From Nitrospirota bacterium (GTDB lineage: Bacteria > Nitrospirota > Nitrospiria > Nitrospirales > Nitrospiraceae): a stretch of DNA of 5,263 nucleotides. The stretch lies in contig VBOM01000359.1 of NCBI GenBank assembly GCA_005877535.1, forward strand, positions 1 to 5,263, in the 5' to 3' direction. Shown here in pieces: positions 1-5,263 of the stretch (positions are counted from its first letter, which is position 1; each line of letters opens with the position of its first letter). The notes under the pieces were generated by a model, which did no database searches, was not told the DNA's origin, and saw only the letters and a list, made by a program, of their open reading frames with translations. Position numbers and translations under genes: made by a program.

Positions 1-185
1 ATGTGTCCTCAGGGTTGCTGGATCGGATCCGTAAGCCGTGAAGCGGAAGGGCTGCAGGATGATCAGGCCACCAAACGCTCTGGACCTGCTTTGACCGGAG
101 GAGCTCCATCTCAGCCTACGTCGGTACGGCAAGTTCTCGCTTGCAACTGCGAGATTTTGCAATGAACCGTCATGAATAATATGGG
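1..185. other. Window edge downstream of tonB, no recognised gene
   Basis: This stretch lies beyond the tonB stop codon and I cannot assign a gene to it. Frame 1 of the plus strand is open from base 1 to a TGA at 163-165 (54 codons). The minus strand frame with the same codon boundaries is also open from the tonB end to the window edge. A second minus frame has an ATG at 109-107 and runs open to the edge. None of these translations resembles a family I know, none has a convincing ribosome binding site, and the two longest are each other's antisense, so at most one could be real. A TonB-dependent receptor would be a plausible next gene, but nothing here supports one. Confidence 0.4.
129..160 (-). 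terminator. Imperfect hairpin after tonB, possible weak terminator
   Basis: The arms TCTCGC (135-140) and GCGAGA (149-154) pair around an 8-base loop. After a two-base interruption, outer arms GCAA and TTGC extend the stem. It lies 26 bases past the tonB stop, where an operon terminator would be expected. No run of T follows on the minus strand, so it is not a standard intrinsic terminator. It could instead be a processing or stability hairpin, or chance. Confidence 0.25.
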
Positions 186-1139
186 CTAGCGGTCCAATCG
201 ATAGCTCATCGGAATCTTGATCGTCATGCGCGGCTGTCCTAGTGGACGAGGTAAATGGAACGGGGCTGCCTGCCGCAAGGTTTCAATTGCAGCCTTGTCG
301 AGACCTGGGTGCCCAGAACTCTGCAATACTTCCTCCTCGCCGATGCTCCCGTCTTCGTTGATCACAGCTTTCACCACTACTTTCCCCTCGGCTCGATCCA
401 CCCGAGCTGAGGCTGGGTAGCGTTTCAATTCTTCCACTCGACGTAATATCGTTTCAGAGAGCCATCCGTAGTCGAGCTTAGTCGGCATATTCGTTGGTAC
501 TGGGGAGATAGCAGCCATCTGTGCTGGTGTCGGAACTTGGTCAGATTGTGCGGTCTGCCCGAGGAATGAGGACGGTGCGCTGGAGGCTGCCGTCTGGGCA
601 CCAGATTCCGAAGAGACTCCCATCGGTGCTTCGGCTGGTTTCTCAATGGATCTGGCCTCGGCGACCATCGGTGCCACAATCTCATGTTTGATGGGGTCGG
701 TCGGTTGTGTTGTGTGAACCGCTGATTGTGAGGGAGTCGTTGGTTGCAGTGAGGTTGGTGCGGGAGGCTCAGCGCCCACAATGGTAACAGTCCGTTCAGA
801 AATCGCCGGAGTCGCCTGTTGCGCAAGCGGCCGGGGCGACGGGAGCGTCTGTGCCTGCGTAGTCTGCTGCGCGGGAGGAGAGGGAGCCGAGGTCGTCGAT
901 GGAACTGATCGGGCCGGAGCCTGGTTCGGGGGTAATGCCGTTGGTTGTTGAACTGGTTGTGTCGGCGATACCATGGCAACGTTCCACTTGAACGGTTCGT
1001 CCTGCGGCGCGAGTTGGATTTGTTTCACAAGCAGAATCGCTGCGAAAGCCACTGTGCCGTGCAAGAGGATGGAGACGAGCCAGCCCTGGACGTGAGCTTC
1101 TTTATGGCCTCCGGAACTGTGTGGTCCAGCAGCGATCAC
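186..1139 (-). CDS. tonB: TonB energy-transducing protein
   Basis: TonB carries energy from the inner-membrane ExbB-ExbD motor across the periplasm to TonB-dependent outer-membrane receptors. The 317-residue product has the family's three parts. A short cytoplasmic tail is followed by one membrane anchor at about residues 19-39 that includes the SxxxH motif (Ser23, His27), which is needed for coupling to ExbB/ExbD. A long periplasmic linker at about 45-220 is rich in Pro, Thr, Ser, Gln and Ala. The C-terminal receptor-binding domain at about 225-315 has the YP motif (Tyr241-Pro242), a GKVVVKAVINEDGSI strand, the SSGHPGLDKAAIE helix (274-286) and a final strand before SYRL. The GTG start is chosen because GGAGGT lies 9 bases upstream and the start overlaps the exbD stop by four bases (GTGA), implying translational coupling. 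The linker lacks the long Glu-Pro/Lys-Pro runs of enterobacterial TonB. The family call is secure; the receptor partner is unknown. Confidence 0.93.
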   Translation of the reverse strand: MIAAGPHSSGGHKEAHVQGWLVSILLHGTVAFAAILLVKQIQLAPQDEPFKWNVAMVSPTQPVQQPTALPPNQAPARSVPSTTSAPSPPAQQTTQAQTLPSPRPLAQQATPAISERTVTIVGAEPPAPTSLQPTTPSQSAVHTTQPTDPIKHEIVAPMVAEARSIEKPAEAPMGVSSESGAQTAASSAPSSFLGQTAQSDQVPTPAQMAAISPVPTNMPTKLDYGWLSETILRRVEELKRYPASARVDRAEGKVVVKAVINEDGSIGEEEVLQSSGHPGLDKAAIETLRQAAPFHLPRPLGQPRMTIKIPMSYRLDR

Positions 1140-1510
1140 AGTCGAATGACCTCCAGACTGACTTGTTGAAATCCCATTCCCCGCACTTCATCTACTACGG
1201 ACACGAATCGTTCGAGCAAGGTGACTTTATCCGCCCGAACGACGACCGCCGATTCTCGAGGCTCCGCAGTCAGCGCACCCTGGAGCCCTCCTTCGGGAAC
1301 TGCGCGGTCGTTGAGAAAGAGCGCGCCGTTGGAAGTCAGGGTGATCACGATAGGCGCATCTTTGCGATCGCCGACTTCCTTTGCTTTTGCCAAATTAACC
1401 GGAATCTGTCCGCTGCTGATAAAGGTGGCGGTGGTCAAGACGATGACCAATAGTACCAGCATGACGTCCACGAGAGGGATGACGTTGATCTGATCAATGT
1501 CTCGCTGCAT
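1136..1510 (-). CDS. exbD: ExbD, TonB-system proton channel subunit
   Basis: ExbD is a single-pass inner-membrane protein that sits in the ExbB pore and helps turn proton flow into TonB movement. The 124-residue product is full length for the short ExbD group. It has a very short cytoplasmic start (MQRDIDQIN), then a membrane segment at about residues 10-32 with the conserved PLVDVMLVLL motif. Asp15 in that motif matches the essential proton-carrying Asp25 of E. coli ExbD. A periplasmic domain at about 40-124 follows, including the VVVRAD strand and a C-terminal VSLEVIRL. The ATG start is backed by AAGGA 5 bases upstream. The gene begins inside the last 17 bases of exbB and ends overlapping the tonB start by four bases, so the three subunits are probably made from one message. 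Relatives include TolR, but the gene order with tonB favours ExbD. Confidence 0.93.
   Translation of the reverse strand: MQRDIDQINVIPLVDVMLVLLVIVLTTATFISSGQIPVNLAKAKEVGDRKDAPIVITLTSNGALFLNDRAVPEGGLQGALTAEPRESAVVVRADKVTLLERFVSVVDEVRGMGFQQVSLEVIRL
1149..1154 (-). promoter_or_regulatory. Shine-Dalgarno site deciding the tonB GTG start
   Basis: The minus strand reads GGAGGT, a near-perfect ribosome binding site, 9 bases before the GTG at 1139. It lies inside the 3' end of exbD. It supports the GTG start, which is also the only start that keeps the whole membrane anchor and gives the GTGA overlap with the exbD stop. Confidence 0.8.
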
Positions 1511-1925
1511 GGTGTTCCTTATGTAGGGCGAGAATCTCGGCCACTTTCCGCCGGAGCACGTTGTTCATGACGACGCAAGGAATAGCCACCAACAGTCCGA
1601 CTGCCGTGGCTTTCAGCGCTAGGCTGAGCCCGATCATGATGGCATTGACGGCCATGGTGCCGGAGGTGCCCATCGTATGGAATGTGAGCATGATACCAAA
1701 CACGGTACCCAGCAAGCCAATATACGGGGCATTCGCGGCCACCGTGCCAATGATGACCAGGCGTTTGGTCAGAGCCATTTCCAATCCTAGGCTGTTGGGG
1801 TACTGGGCGAGATCGACACGGCGGTAAAAGAGCCACCGCTCCACCGCGACGGCCACTGTCCAGACGCTGAGCGCCAGCAGGAGGCCGATGATTCCGTAAT
1901 CGACCAGGTTTTGTAACGCATTCAT
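1494..1925 (-). CDS. exbB: ExbB, TonB-system motor subunit (short group-2 type)
   Basis: ExbB forms the pentameric inner-membrane channel that holds ExbD and anchors TonB. The 143-residue product matches the compact group-2 ExbB proteins (about 140-150 residues, as in Helicobacter-type systems), not the 240-residue enterobacterial form, and it lacks the long N-terminal periplasmic part. Visible parts are a first membrane helix at about residues 11-30 ending in ERWLFYRR, then the APYIGLLGTVFGIMLTF helix (66-82), then the IMIGLSLALKATAVGLLVAIP helix (about 96-116) followed by NNVLRRK. Aligning the last helix with E. coli ExbB keeps the conserved threonines (Thr74, Thr107), but Leu102 stands where E. 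coli has Glu176; Lys105 is close by. MotA and TolQ are relatives, but the adjoining exbD and tonB settle the assignment. The ATG at 1925 gives the expected N-terminus although the ribosome binding site is weak. It is the first gene of the exbBD-tonB operon. Confidence 0.93.
   Translation of the reverse strand: MNALQNLVDYGIIGLLLALSVWTVAVAVERWLFYRRVDLAQYPNSLGLEMALTKRLVIIGTVAANAPYIGLLGTVFGIMLTFHTMGTSGTMAVNAIMIGLSLALKATAVGLLVAIPCVVMNNVLRRKVAEILALHKEHHAARH
1516..1520 (-). promoter_or_regulatory. exbD ribosome binding site inside exbB
   Basis: AAGGA on the minus strand lies 5 bases before the exbD ATG, within the exbB coding region. It fixes the exbD start and the 17-base overlap between the two genes. 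Confidence 0.75.
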
Positions 1926-1966
1926 AGGTGTGGTCTCATTTTCTCTCAGTGATTCACGGTTCGGTT

Positions 1967-1984
1967 GGGCTAGCCCGCATTATT
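1967..1984 (-). promoter_or_regulatory. Possible exbB promoter -10 with adjacent palindrome
   Basis: On the minus strand AATAAT (1984-1979), five of six matches to a -10 box, is followed at once by the perfect 10-base palindrome GGGCTAGCCC (1976-1967). This is about 40-50 bases before the exbB start, a sensible place for a promoter and an operator. No good -35 box lies at the right distance and the palindrome does not resemble a Fur box, so this is tentative. Confidence 0.22.
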
Positions 1985-2036
1985 CATGGGGTTCGTCGAG
2001 AAATCGCATAGAAGCCAAGCCAGAGGCGTGTGGTAC

Positions 2037-2091
2037 GAGGCGAGAGGGAAACCATTCCCTCTGGTCACCTCTCGCTCCGTGCCTCTCGCCC
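2037..2091. repeat. Clustered inverted and direct GCGAGAGG-type repeats
   Basis: This gap between the ATPase stop (2215) and exbB (1925) is 289 bases with no gene that I can support. Inside it, GGCGAGAGG (2039-2047) pairs perfectly with CCTCTCGCC (2082-2090). AGAGGGAA (2043-2050) also pairs with TTCCCTCT (2055-2062) around the 4-base loop ACCA. CCTCTCGC occurs twice in direct orientation (2068-2075 and 2082-2089), 14 bases apart. Several alternative stems are therefore possible. No T run follows on either strand, so it is not a textbook terminator, though it could end the importer message or isolate the exb operon from it. It may belong to a dispersed intergenic repeat family. Confidence 0.55.
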
Positions 2092-2214
2092 GAGCATTGG
2101 GCCAGGAGCCTTCAGAATCATGCGGCCTCGGGGCCGTCGTGAGGGTCTATCAATGCCAGATCGTGAAAAAGCCTGTCAATGCTCCCATGCGATCGGTTAA
2201 ACCGACTGCGACAC

Positions 2215-3165
2215 CTATCCGGTGGAATCCTCTCGTCGAAAGAGCACGGTATGGGTAGCCAACACACGGAGTTCCACCGTAGTGCCCGCCTGATAGACGC
2301 TTGTGGAACCTTGACTGCTATGGACGATTTGACCGGAGGGGAGACTGACCGTGTACAGATTCTCCGAGCCATGGAACTGGCGAGAGATGACGCGCGAGCT
2401 GGCGCCTTCCTTGGGGACGAGGTGAATGTCGTCCGGTCGAATCATGACGACCACGGCGGTGCCGTCCTTGCACTCGATCGTGTCGGGAAACTCTCCCAGT
2501 TCGGTGTGGACCATACCCTGGGACACGGTTCCGGGAATGAAGTCCGCTTGACCGACAAAGTCGGCCACGAAGGGTGTGGCCGGCATGTGGTACATCATCT
2601 CAGGCGTATCGAATTGCTCCAAGCGGCCATGGTTGAGGACCGCGATCCGATCGGCCATGGCAAAGGCCTCGTCATGATCGTGCGTGACGAGCACGGTCGT
2701 CGTCCTTGTCCGGCGCAACAGGTCGTGCAACTCTTGGCGCATGCGTCCAGCCATGTCAGGGTCCAAATTACTGAATGGCTCGAAGGCGATGTTGTCCTGA
2801 ACGCGCAAGTGGGGAAACAGCGCATACTCTTGAAAGACCATCCCGACGCGCCGATTCTCTGTAGGGATCATCGTATCTGGCGACGACACGAGTTGGCCCG
2901 ATAAAAAAAGTTGGCCGGAGCAAACCGGTTCAAATCCGGCAATCGCCCGCAGAATTGTCGTCTTCCCACTTCCTGAAGGGCCAAGTAGGCAGAGAATTTC
3001 CCCTTCTCGTGCCGCGAACGAAATTCCCTGAACCGCGGGCCGCCCGGTTTCGTAGGCGCAGGAAACATAGCGCAGTTCCAAGACTGAGGAGGTCGGTGTA
3101 AAGAGGTTGCCCTGGAATGTGGTCTCCTGGGAGGGAGTTGGTGTGGTGGAATGGTCTAATGCCAC
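2215..3165 (-). CDS. fbpC: Iron(III) ABC transporter ATP-binding protein with signature and Walker B region missing
   Basis: This is the ATPase subunit of a ferric-iron/POPT-type importer, which would power the neighbouring permease. In order the 316-residue product shows a 27-residue Ser/Thr/Pro-rich leader, Walker A GPSGSGKT (62-69), the Q-loop in VFQEYALFPHL (Gln112), D-loop SNLD (132-135), switch His162 in VTHDHDEA, and a C-terminal TOBE-like regulatory domain starting near VVVMIRPDDIHL. The protein jumps from DNIAF (124-128) straight to EPFSNLD (129-135). In intact relatives roughly 55-60 residues lie between these, including the helical subdomain, the LSGGQ signature and the hydrophobic Walker B strand with its Asp. 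All are gone while the frame is kept, at about 2781/2782. Such a subunit should not form a working ATP sandwich. The GTG start has AGGAAGGA 10 bases upstream and lies before the first domain strand. It may be a pseudogene, or the gap may be an assembly error. Confidence 0.85.
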   Translation of the reverse strand: MALDHSTTPTPSQETTFQGNLFTPTSSVLELRYVSCAYETGRPAVQGISFAAREGEILCLLGPSGSGKTTILRAIAGFEPVCSGQLFLSGQLVSSPDTMIPTENRRVGMVFQEYALFPHLRVQDNIAFEPFSNLDPDMAGRMRQELHDLLRRTRTTTVLVTHDHDEAFAMADRIAVLNHGRLEQFDTPEMMYHMPATPFVADFVGQADFIPGTVSQGMVHTELGEFPDTIECKDGTAVVVMIRPDDIHLVPKEGASSRVISRQFHGSENLYTVSLPSGQIVHSSQGSTSVYQAGTTVELRVLATHTVLFRREDSTG

Positions 3166-3175
3166 TGAATCACAA

Positions 3176-3183
3176 TCCTTCCT
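3176..3183 (-). promoter_or_regulatory. Ribosome binding site of the ATPase gene
   Basis: The minus strand reads AGGAAGGA, 10 bases before the GTG at 3165. The spacing is slightly long, but no other in-frame start codon lies close to it and the next Met (residue 99) would remove Walker A. It supports the GTG start. Confidence 0.6.
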
Positions 3184-3249
3184 CTAGCAGCAGCTGAAAA
3201 GCCGCTTGTCTCACCCGCCCAACCCTGGCGCGCCGAGACGCGCCTTTTC

Positions 3250-3422
3250 CCATGCGTCGTTCTCGCATCGTCCAGATCTCCAACGGGGACCCAGCCGCCT
3301 CACTAACCCGGCGGCGCGCACAGACTTGGTGTTCCTTATTCGTCGCACCGTGCACCCCAGAGGGTGCGCCTCCGGCCCTTCATTCGCTGAGGCCTTGCTG
3401 GACGACATTGTTTGAGCATCCT
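3250..3422. repeat. Probable interspersed intergenic repeat between permease and ATPase genes
   Basis: The 356 bases between the permease stop and the ATPase start hold no convincing gene. Read on the plus strand, the block runs from CGTTCTCGCATCGTCCAG (about 3257-3274) through a hairpin with arms GCACCC (3352-3357) and GGGTGC (3362-3367), then CGCCTCCGGCCCTTCA, GGCCTTGCTGGACGAC and TTTGAGCATCC (3411-3421). From memory, this succession closely resembles a repeat found between many Nitrospira genes, whose ends carry GGATGCTGAAAAAG-like sequence; I cannot check that here. A second TTTTCAGCATCC-like end occurs at 3508-3519, next to the permease stop. It may be a non-autonomous mobile element. 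The exact ends are uncertain. Confidence 0.5.
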
Positions 3423-3468
3423 GGGCGTTGTCCTCCTGTTGTGCCGCCGACTGAGCTCGTCGCAGTCA

Positions 3469-3499
3469 CAGGTGCGTACCATCGAAGTTTCGCCACCTG
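3469..3499. other. Inverted repeat just downstream of the permease gene
   Basis: CAGGTG (3469-3474) pairs with CACCTG (3494-3499), and an inner CGAA/TTCG pair (3483-3486 and 3489-3492) lies in the loop. It sits about 25 bases past the permease stop on the transcribed strand. No T run follows, so a terminator is unproven. It may limit read-through to the ATPase gene or be part of the neighbouring repeat. Confidence 0.3.
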
Positions 3500-3521
3500 C
3501 CATAAGTTTTTCAGCATCCAG

Positions 3522-4899
3522 CTAGGCTGCGCGCCAGTCTTTCGAGACTAACAAGGCCAGTGCCGGGAGACTCAGTAAGACAATAAGGAGCGCGGATGGG
3601 GCGGCGAGCTGATAATACTCCTCGCTCGCCTCCATCCAGACACGAATGGCCAGGGTGTCGAATCCCACCGGTCGCAACAAGAGAGTCGCAGGTAATTCCT
3701 TCATTGTCTGAAGGAACATCAAGACCCAGGCCACGACAAATCCGTTCCGAACGAGTGGCAGCGTCACCCTTCGCCAGGTGTCACGCATTCCAAGGCCAAG
3801 CGTGCGCGCGACCTCCTCCAGATTTGGCGACATATGCTGGAGCGCCGGCTCCAGCGACTGGAGCCCGGCCGGAAGAAAATGGATCACGTAGGCCACGATG
3901 AGGATCAGCACCGAGCCATAGAAAACAGGGGCCAGTTTGGTAAAGAGGACGAGGACGGCCAGTGCCGCCACCGGTCCTGGAAGGACATAGCCGGCGTAGG
4001 CAGCTTGCAAGCAGCCCAAGTTCAAAATGGTCGGGCGGCGACTGGCGAGATAGGCAAGCGGCAAGCCGATCAACACACCGCCCGTGGCGGCGCTGGCTGC
4101 CAGGATGCCGCTGTTCCAAACAAACCCGAAGAACCGGCTGTCGAGCGTCGCCTGCGCCTCGGGCGACAGGCTCCATTGAATCAATAGCGAGGCTGGGAGC
4201 GCGAAGGCCGAGCCGACGATCAGTCCGAGATACCCGGTGACGGCGACAGTGCCGAGCCAGCCATATTGGCGCCGTTGCGGAGCCCGGTAGCGGCCGGTGG
4301 TCTGATAAAACCTGCTCCGTTGTCGGAACCACCGTTCAGAGATCAGGAAAATCAGTGCGAGCCCGACCAGCAGGAGGCTCAAGATGCTCGCCGCGGTATT
4401 GTCGGACCGTCCGGTCATCTGCTGGAACACGGCATAGGTGAGCGTCTGGTAGCGAAGCAATGAAACCGCACCGAAGTCCGACACGACGTACAAGATGACG
4501 AGTGCAACCCCGGCGGCAATTGAGGGGCGCATCAGCGGCAGCGTCACGCGCCAGAGGGTGGAGAGACGGGAGACGCCACTGGCCCGGGCCACCTCTTCGA
4601 ACGATACGTTCATACTGAGGAGGGCACTGCGGCTTAGGAGATAGACAAAGGGAAATGTATCCAATGCCATGACGAGCGTCGCGCCCCAATAGCTATGGGG
4701 AGAAAAGATTGCTGGCGGCCAGCGAGATGGTGTTGAACAGCAACTCAGGAATGCGGGTCGCCCACAAGCGGCTCCAGACGACCGGATCGGCCGAAAGGGC
4801 TTGTGCAGTGACATAGCCGAGCGGGAGCAGGATGATTCCCGCACTGGCCAAGGCGATGAGTTGCAGTGGCGAAGCAAGTTGTTGGCGAATCGTGCTCAC
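3522..4899 (-). pseudogene. fbpB: Iron(III) ABC transporter permease, frameshifted with internal deletion
   Basis: This is the inner-membrane channel of the ferric-iron importer, of the fused type with two permease domains. The GTG start at 4899 has AAGGA 7 bases upstream and follows the binding-protein stop by 16 bases. The first frame gives an N-terminal helix and LLFNTISLAAS, then ends at TAG (4693-4695). The protein resumes one base over at SYWGATLVMALDTFPFVYLL and continues intact to 3522. Both coupling (EAA) loops survive: FEEVARASGVSRLSTLWRVTLP (about 4600-4540) and LEEVARTLGLGMRDTWRRVTLP (about 3830-3765), as does SDFGAVSLL. The gene's own second domain provides a control. Between ILAAS and FYGSVLILIVAY it has about 56 residues, whereas the first domain has about 7 between SLAAS and YWGATLVMAL. 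So about 50-70 residues, including one or two membrane helices, are missing along with the frame. The total is about 450 residues against roughly 520-560 in relatives. It may be decayed or misassembled. Confidence 0.85.
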
Positions 4900-4906
4900 G
4901 GTGGGT

Positions 4907-4911
4907 TCCTT
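4907..4911 (-). promoter_or_regulatory. Ribosome binding site of the permease gene
   Basis: AAGGA on the minus strand lies 7 bases before the GTG at 4899, inside the 16-base gap after the binding-protein stop. It identifies the true N-terminus (MSTIRQQLASPLQL) and shows that the longer overlapping frame starting at 4877 is not the natural beginning of the permease. Confidence 0.7.
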
Positions 4912-4915
4912 CGAG

Positions 4916-5263
4916 TTAGCGGAGACCCACTTGTTCGATCAGCGTGAGGGTCGGTTCGCGCAGTTCGGCCAGCTTGGAGAGGGGGACCAGGGCCGCGCGG
5001 AAACTCTTCCGTTCTACAAGGGCCGGGTCCGCCTTCACATCCTGGTGGAGGGGATATTCCTTGTCGAGATCCGCAAATAACTTCTGCCCCGCTTGAGCGA
5101 CTAAAAATTCTACGAGCAACTTGGCGCTGTCGAGGTGCTTGGTCGACTTGACGACGCCGACGCCGGCAACGTTCATGATTGCTCCCATGCCGCCCTCTTG
5201 CTGGTCCGGCATCAAGACCGCGATCGGCGCGTCGGGCTGCGTGACCAGGTACCGATAGACATA
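4916..5263 (-). CDS. fbpA: Iron(III) ABC transporter substrate-binding protein, C-terminal part
   Basis: This periplasmic protein would capture ferric iron and deliver it to the permease. Only the last 115 residues lie in the window; the frame stays open to the edge at 5263 and the N-terminus and signal peptide are outside. The visible part follows the FbpA/FutA pattern: a PDAPIAVLMPDQQEGG stretch, the conserved NVAGVGVVKSTKH turn, a helix with AKLLVEFLVAQAGQKLFAD, KEYPL, then the family's typical ending with a leucine-rich LSKLAELREPTLTLIEQVGL. The first visible residues are YVYRY. In FbpA proteins a Tyr-Tyr pair just before this point binds the metal, so the first Tyr at the edge may be part of that pair. 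The TAA stop is 16 bases before the permease GTG, so the two genes are likely co-transcribed. Binding of another cargo cannot be excluded without the N-terminal half. Confidence 0.88.
   Translation of the reverse strand, partial: YVYRYLVTQPDAPIAVLMPDQQEGGMGAIMNVAGVGVVKSTKHLDSAKLLVEFLVAQAGQKLFADLDKEYPLHQDVKADPALVERKSFRAALVPLSKLAELREPTLTLIEQVGLR

Noticed and set aside
425..979. 184-codon minus-strand frame rich in Arg, His and Pro
   Set aside because: It lies wholly inside tonB in another frame. Its odd composition is a by-product of the Pro/Thr/Gln-rich linker codons.
2179..2904. 241-codon plus-strand open frame
   Set aside because: It is antisense to the ATPase gene, whose Walker A, Q-loop and H-loop motifs prove the minus frame. 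The plus translation has no family resemblance.
3227..3248. GGCGCG/CGCGCC hairpin followed by TTTT on the plus strand, terminator-like
   Set aside because: No plus-strand gene lies upstream to be terminated, and on the transcribed minus strand no T run follows. It is more likely structure at the edge of the repeat block.
3170..3265. Minus-strand peptide ending RVRQAAFQLLLEEGL, reminiscent of the first helix of TetR regulators
   Set aside because: Only about 16 residues match, no helix-turn-helix follows, and the EEG part is simply the ribosome binding site of the ATPase gene read as codons. It is most likely chance.
1508..3342. Shared 13-base string ATAAGGAACACCA before exbD and in the permease-ATPase gap (minus strand)
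   Set aside because: A match of this length within 5 kb is not improbable by chance, and only the exbD copy precedes a start codon.
4693..4712. Programmed +1 frameshift at the CTTTTCTCCCC stretch before TAG in the permease
   Set aside because: A +1 shift would join the frames, but the product would still lack the membrane segments present in the gene's own second domain and in the family, so a deletion is the simpler reading.
1..5263. tRNA, rRNA, CRISPR array, insertion sequence or transposase
   Set aside because: I saw no cloverleaf ending in CCA, no evenly spaced direct repeats with unique spacers and no transposase motifs on either strand.

Overview
The window reads almost entirely on the minus strand and looks like a piece of a Gram-negative chromosome: it carries a TonB energising complex, which serves an outer membrane, and a periplasmic-binding-protein ABC importer of the ferric-iron (Fbp/Fut/Sfu) class. 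Three features suggest the phylum Nitrospirota (Nitrospira-like): the short group-2 type ExbB, the moderately GC-rich codon use, and an intergenic stretch (about 3250-3422) that resembles, from memory, a repeat common between Nitrospira genes. That placement is inference only.

Layout, in the direction of transcription (right to left). Positions 5263-4916 hold the C-terminal end of the iron-binding protein. After 16 bases, a two-domain permease starts at a GTG (4899) and ends at 3522. A 356-base gap (3521-3166) has no convincing gene but contains hairpins and the probable interspersed repeat. The ATP-binding protein follows (3165-2215). A second gap (2214-1926) contains clustered inverted and direct GCGAGAGG-type repeats. 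Then exbB (1925-1494), exbD (1510-1136) and tonB (1139-186) form a tightly overlapping operon. The last 185 bases hold one imperfect hairpin and no recognised gene.

The genes fit one physiological theme. ExbB-ExbD-TonB would use the proton motive force to drive uptake of iron complexes through outer-membrane receptors (none is in the window). The binding protein, permease and ATPase would carry ferric iron across the inner membrane.

The most notable observation is that the importer appears broken in two places. The ATPase runs directly from the region after its Q-loop into its D-loop, so the ABC signature (LSGGQ) and the Walker B strand are absent. The permease has lost about 50-70 residues of its first membrane domain, with a change of reading frame at about 4693-4715. 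Everything else in these genes is well preserved. This suggests either very recent decay of the operon or an assembly artefact that collapsed sequence at two sites. I did not find an obviously new biological system; the paired internal deletions and the intergenic repeats are the parts most worth checking.
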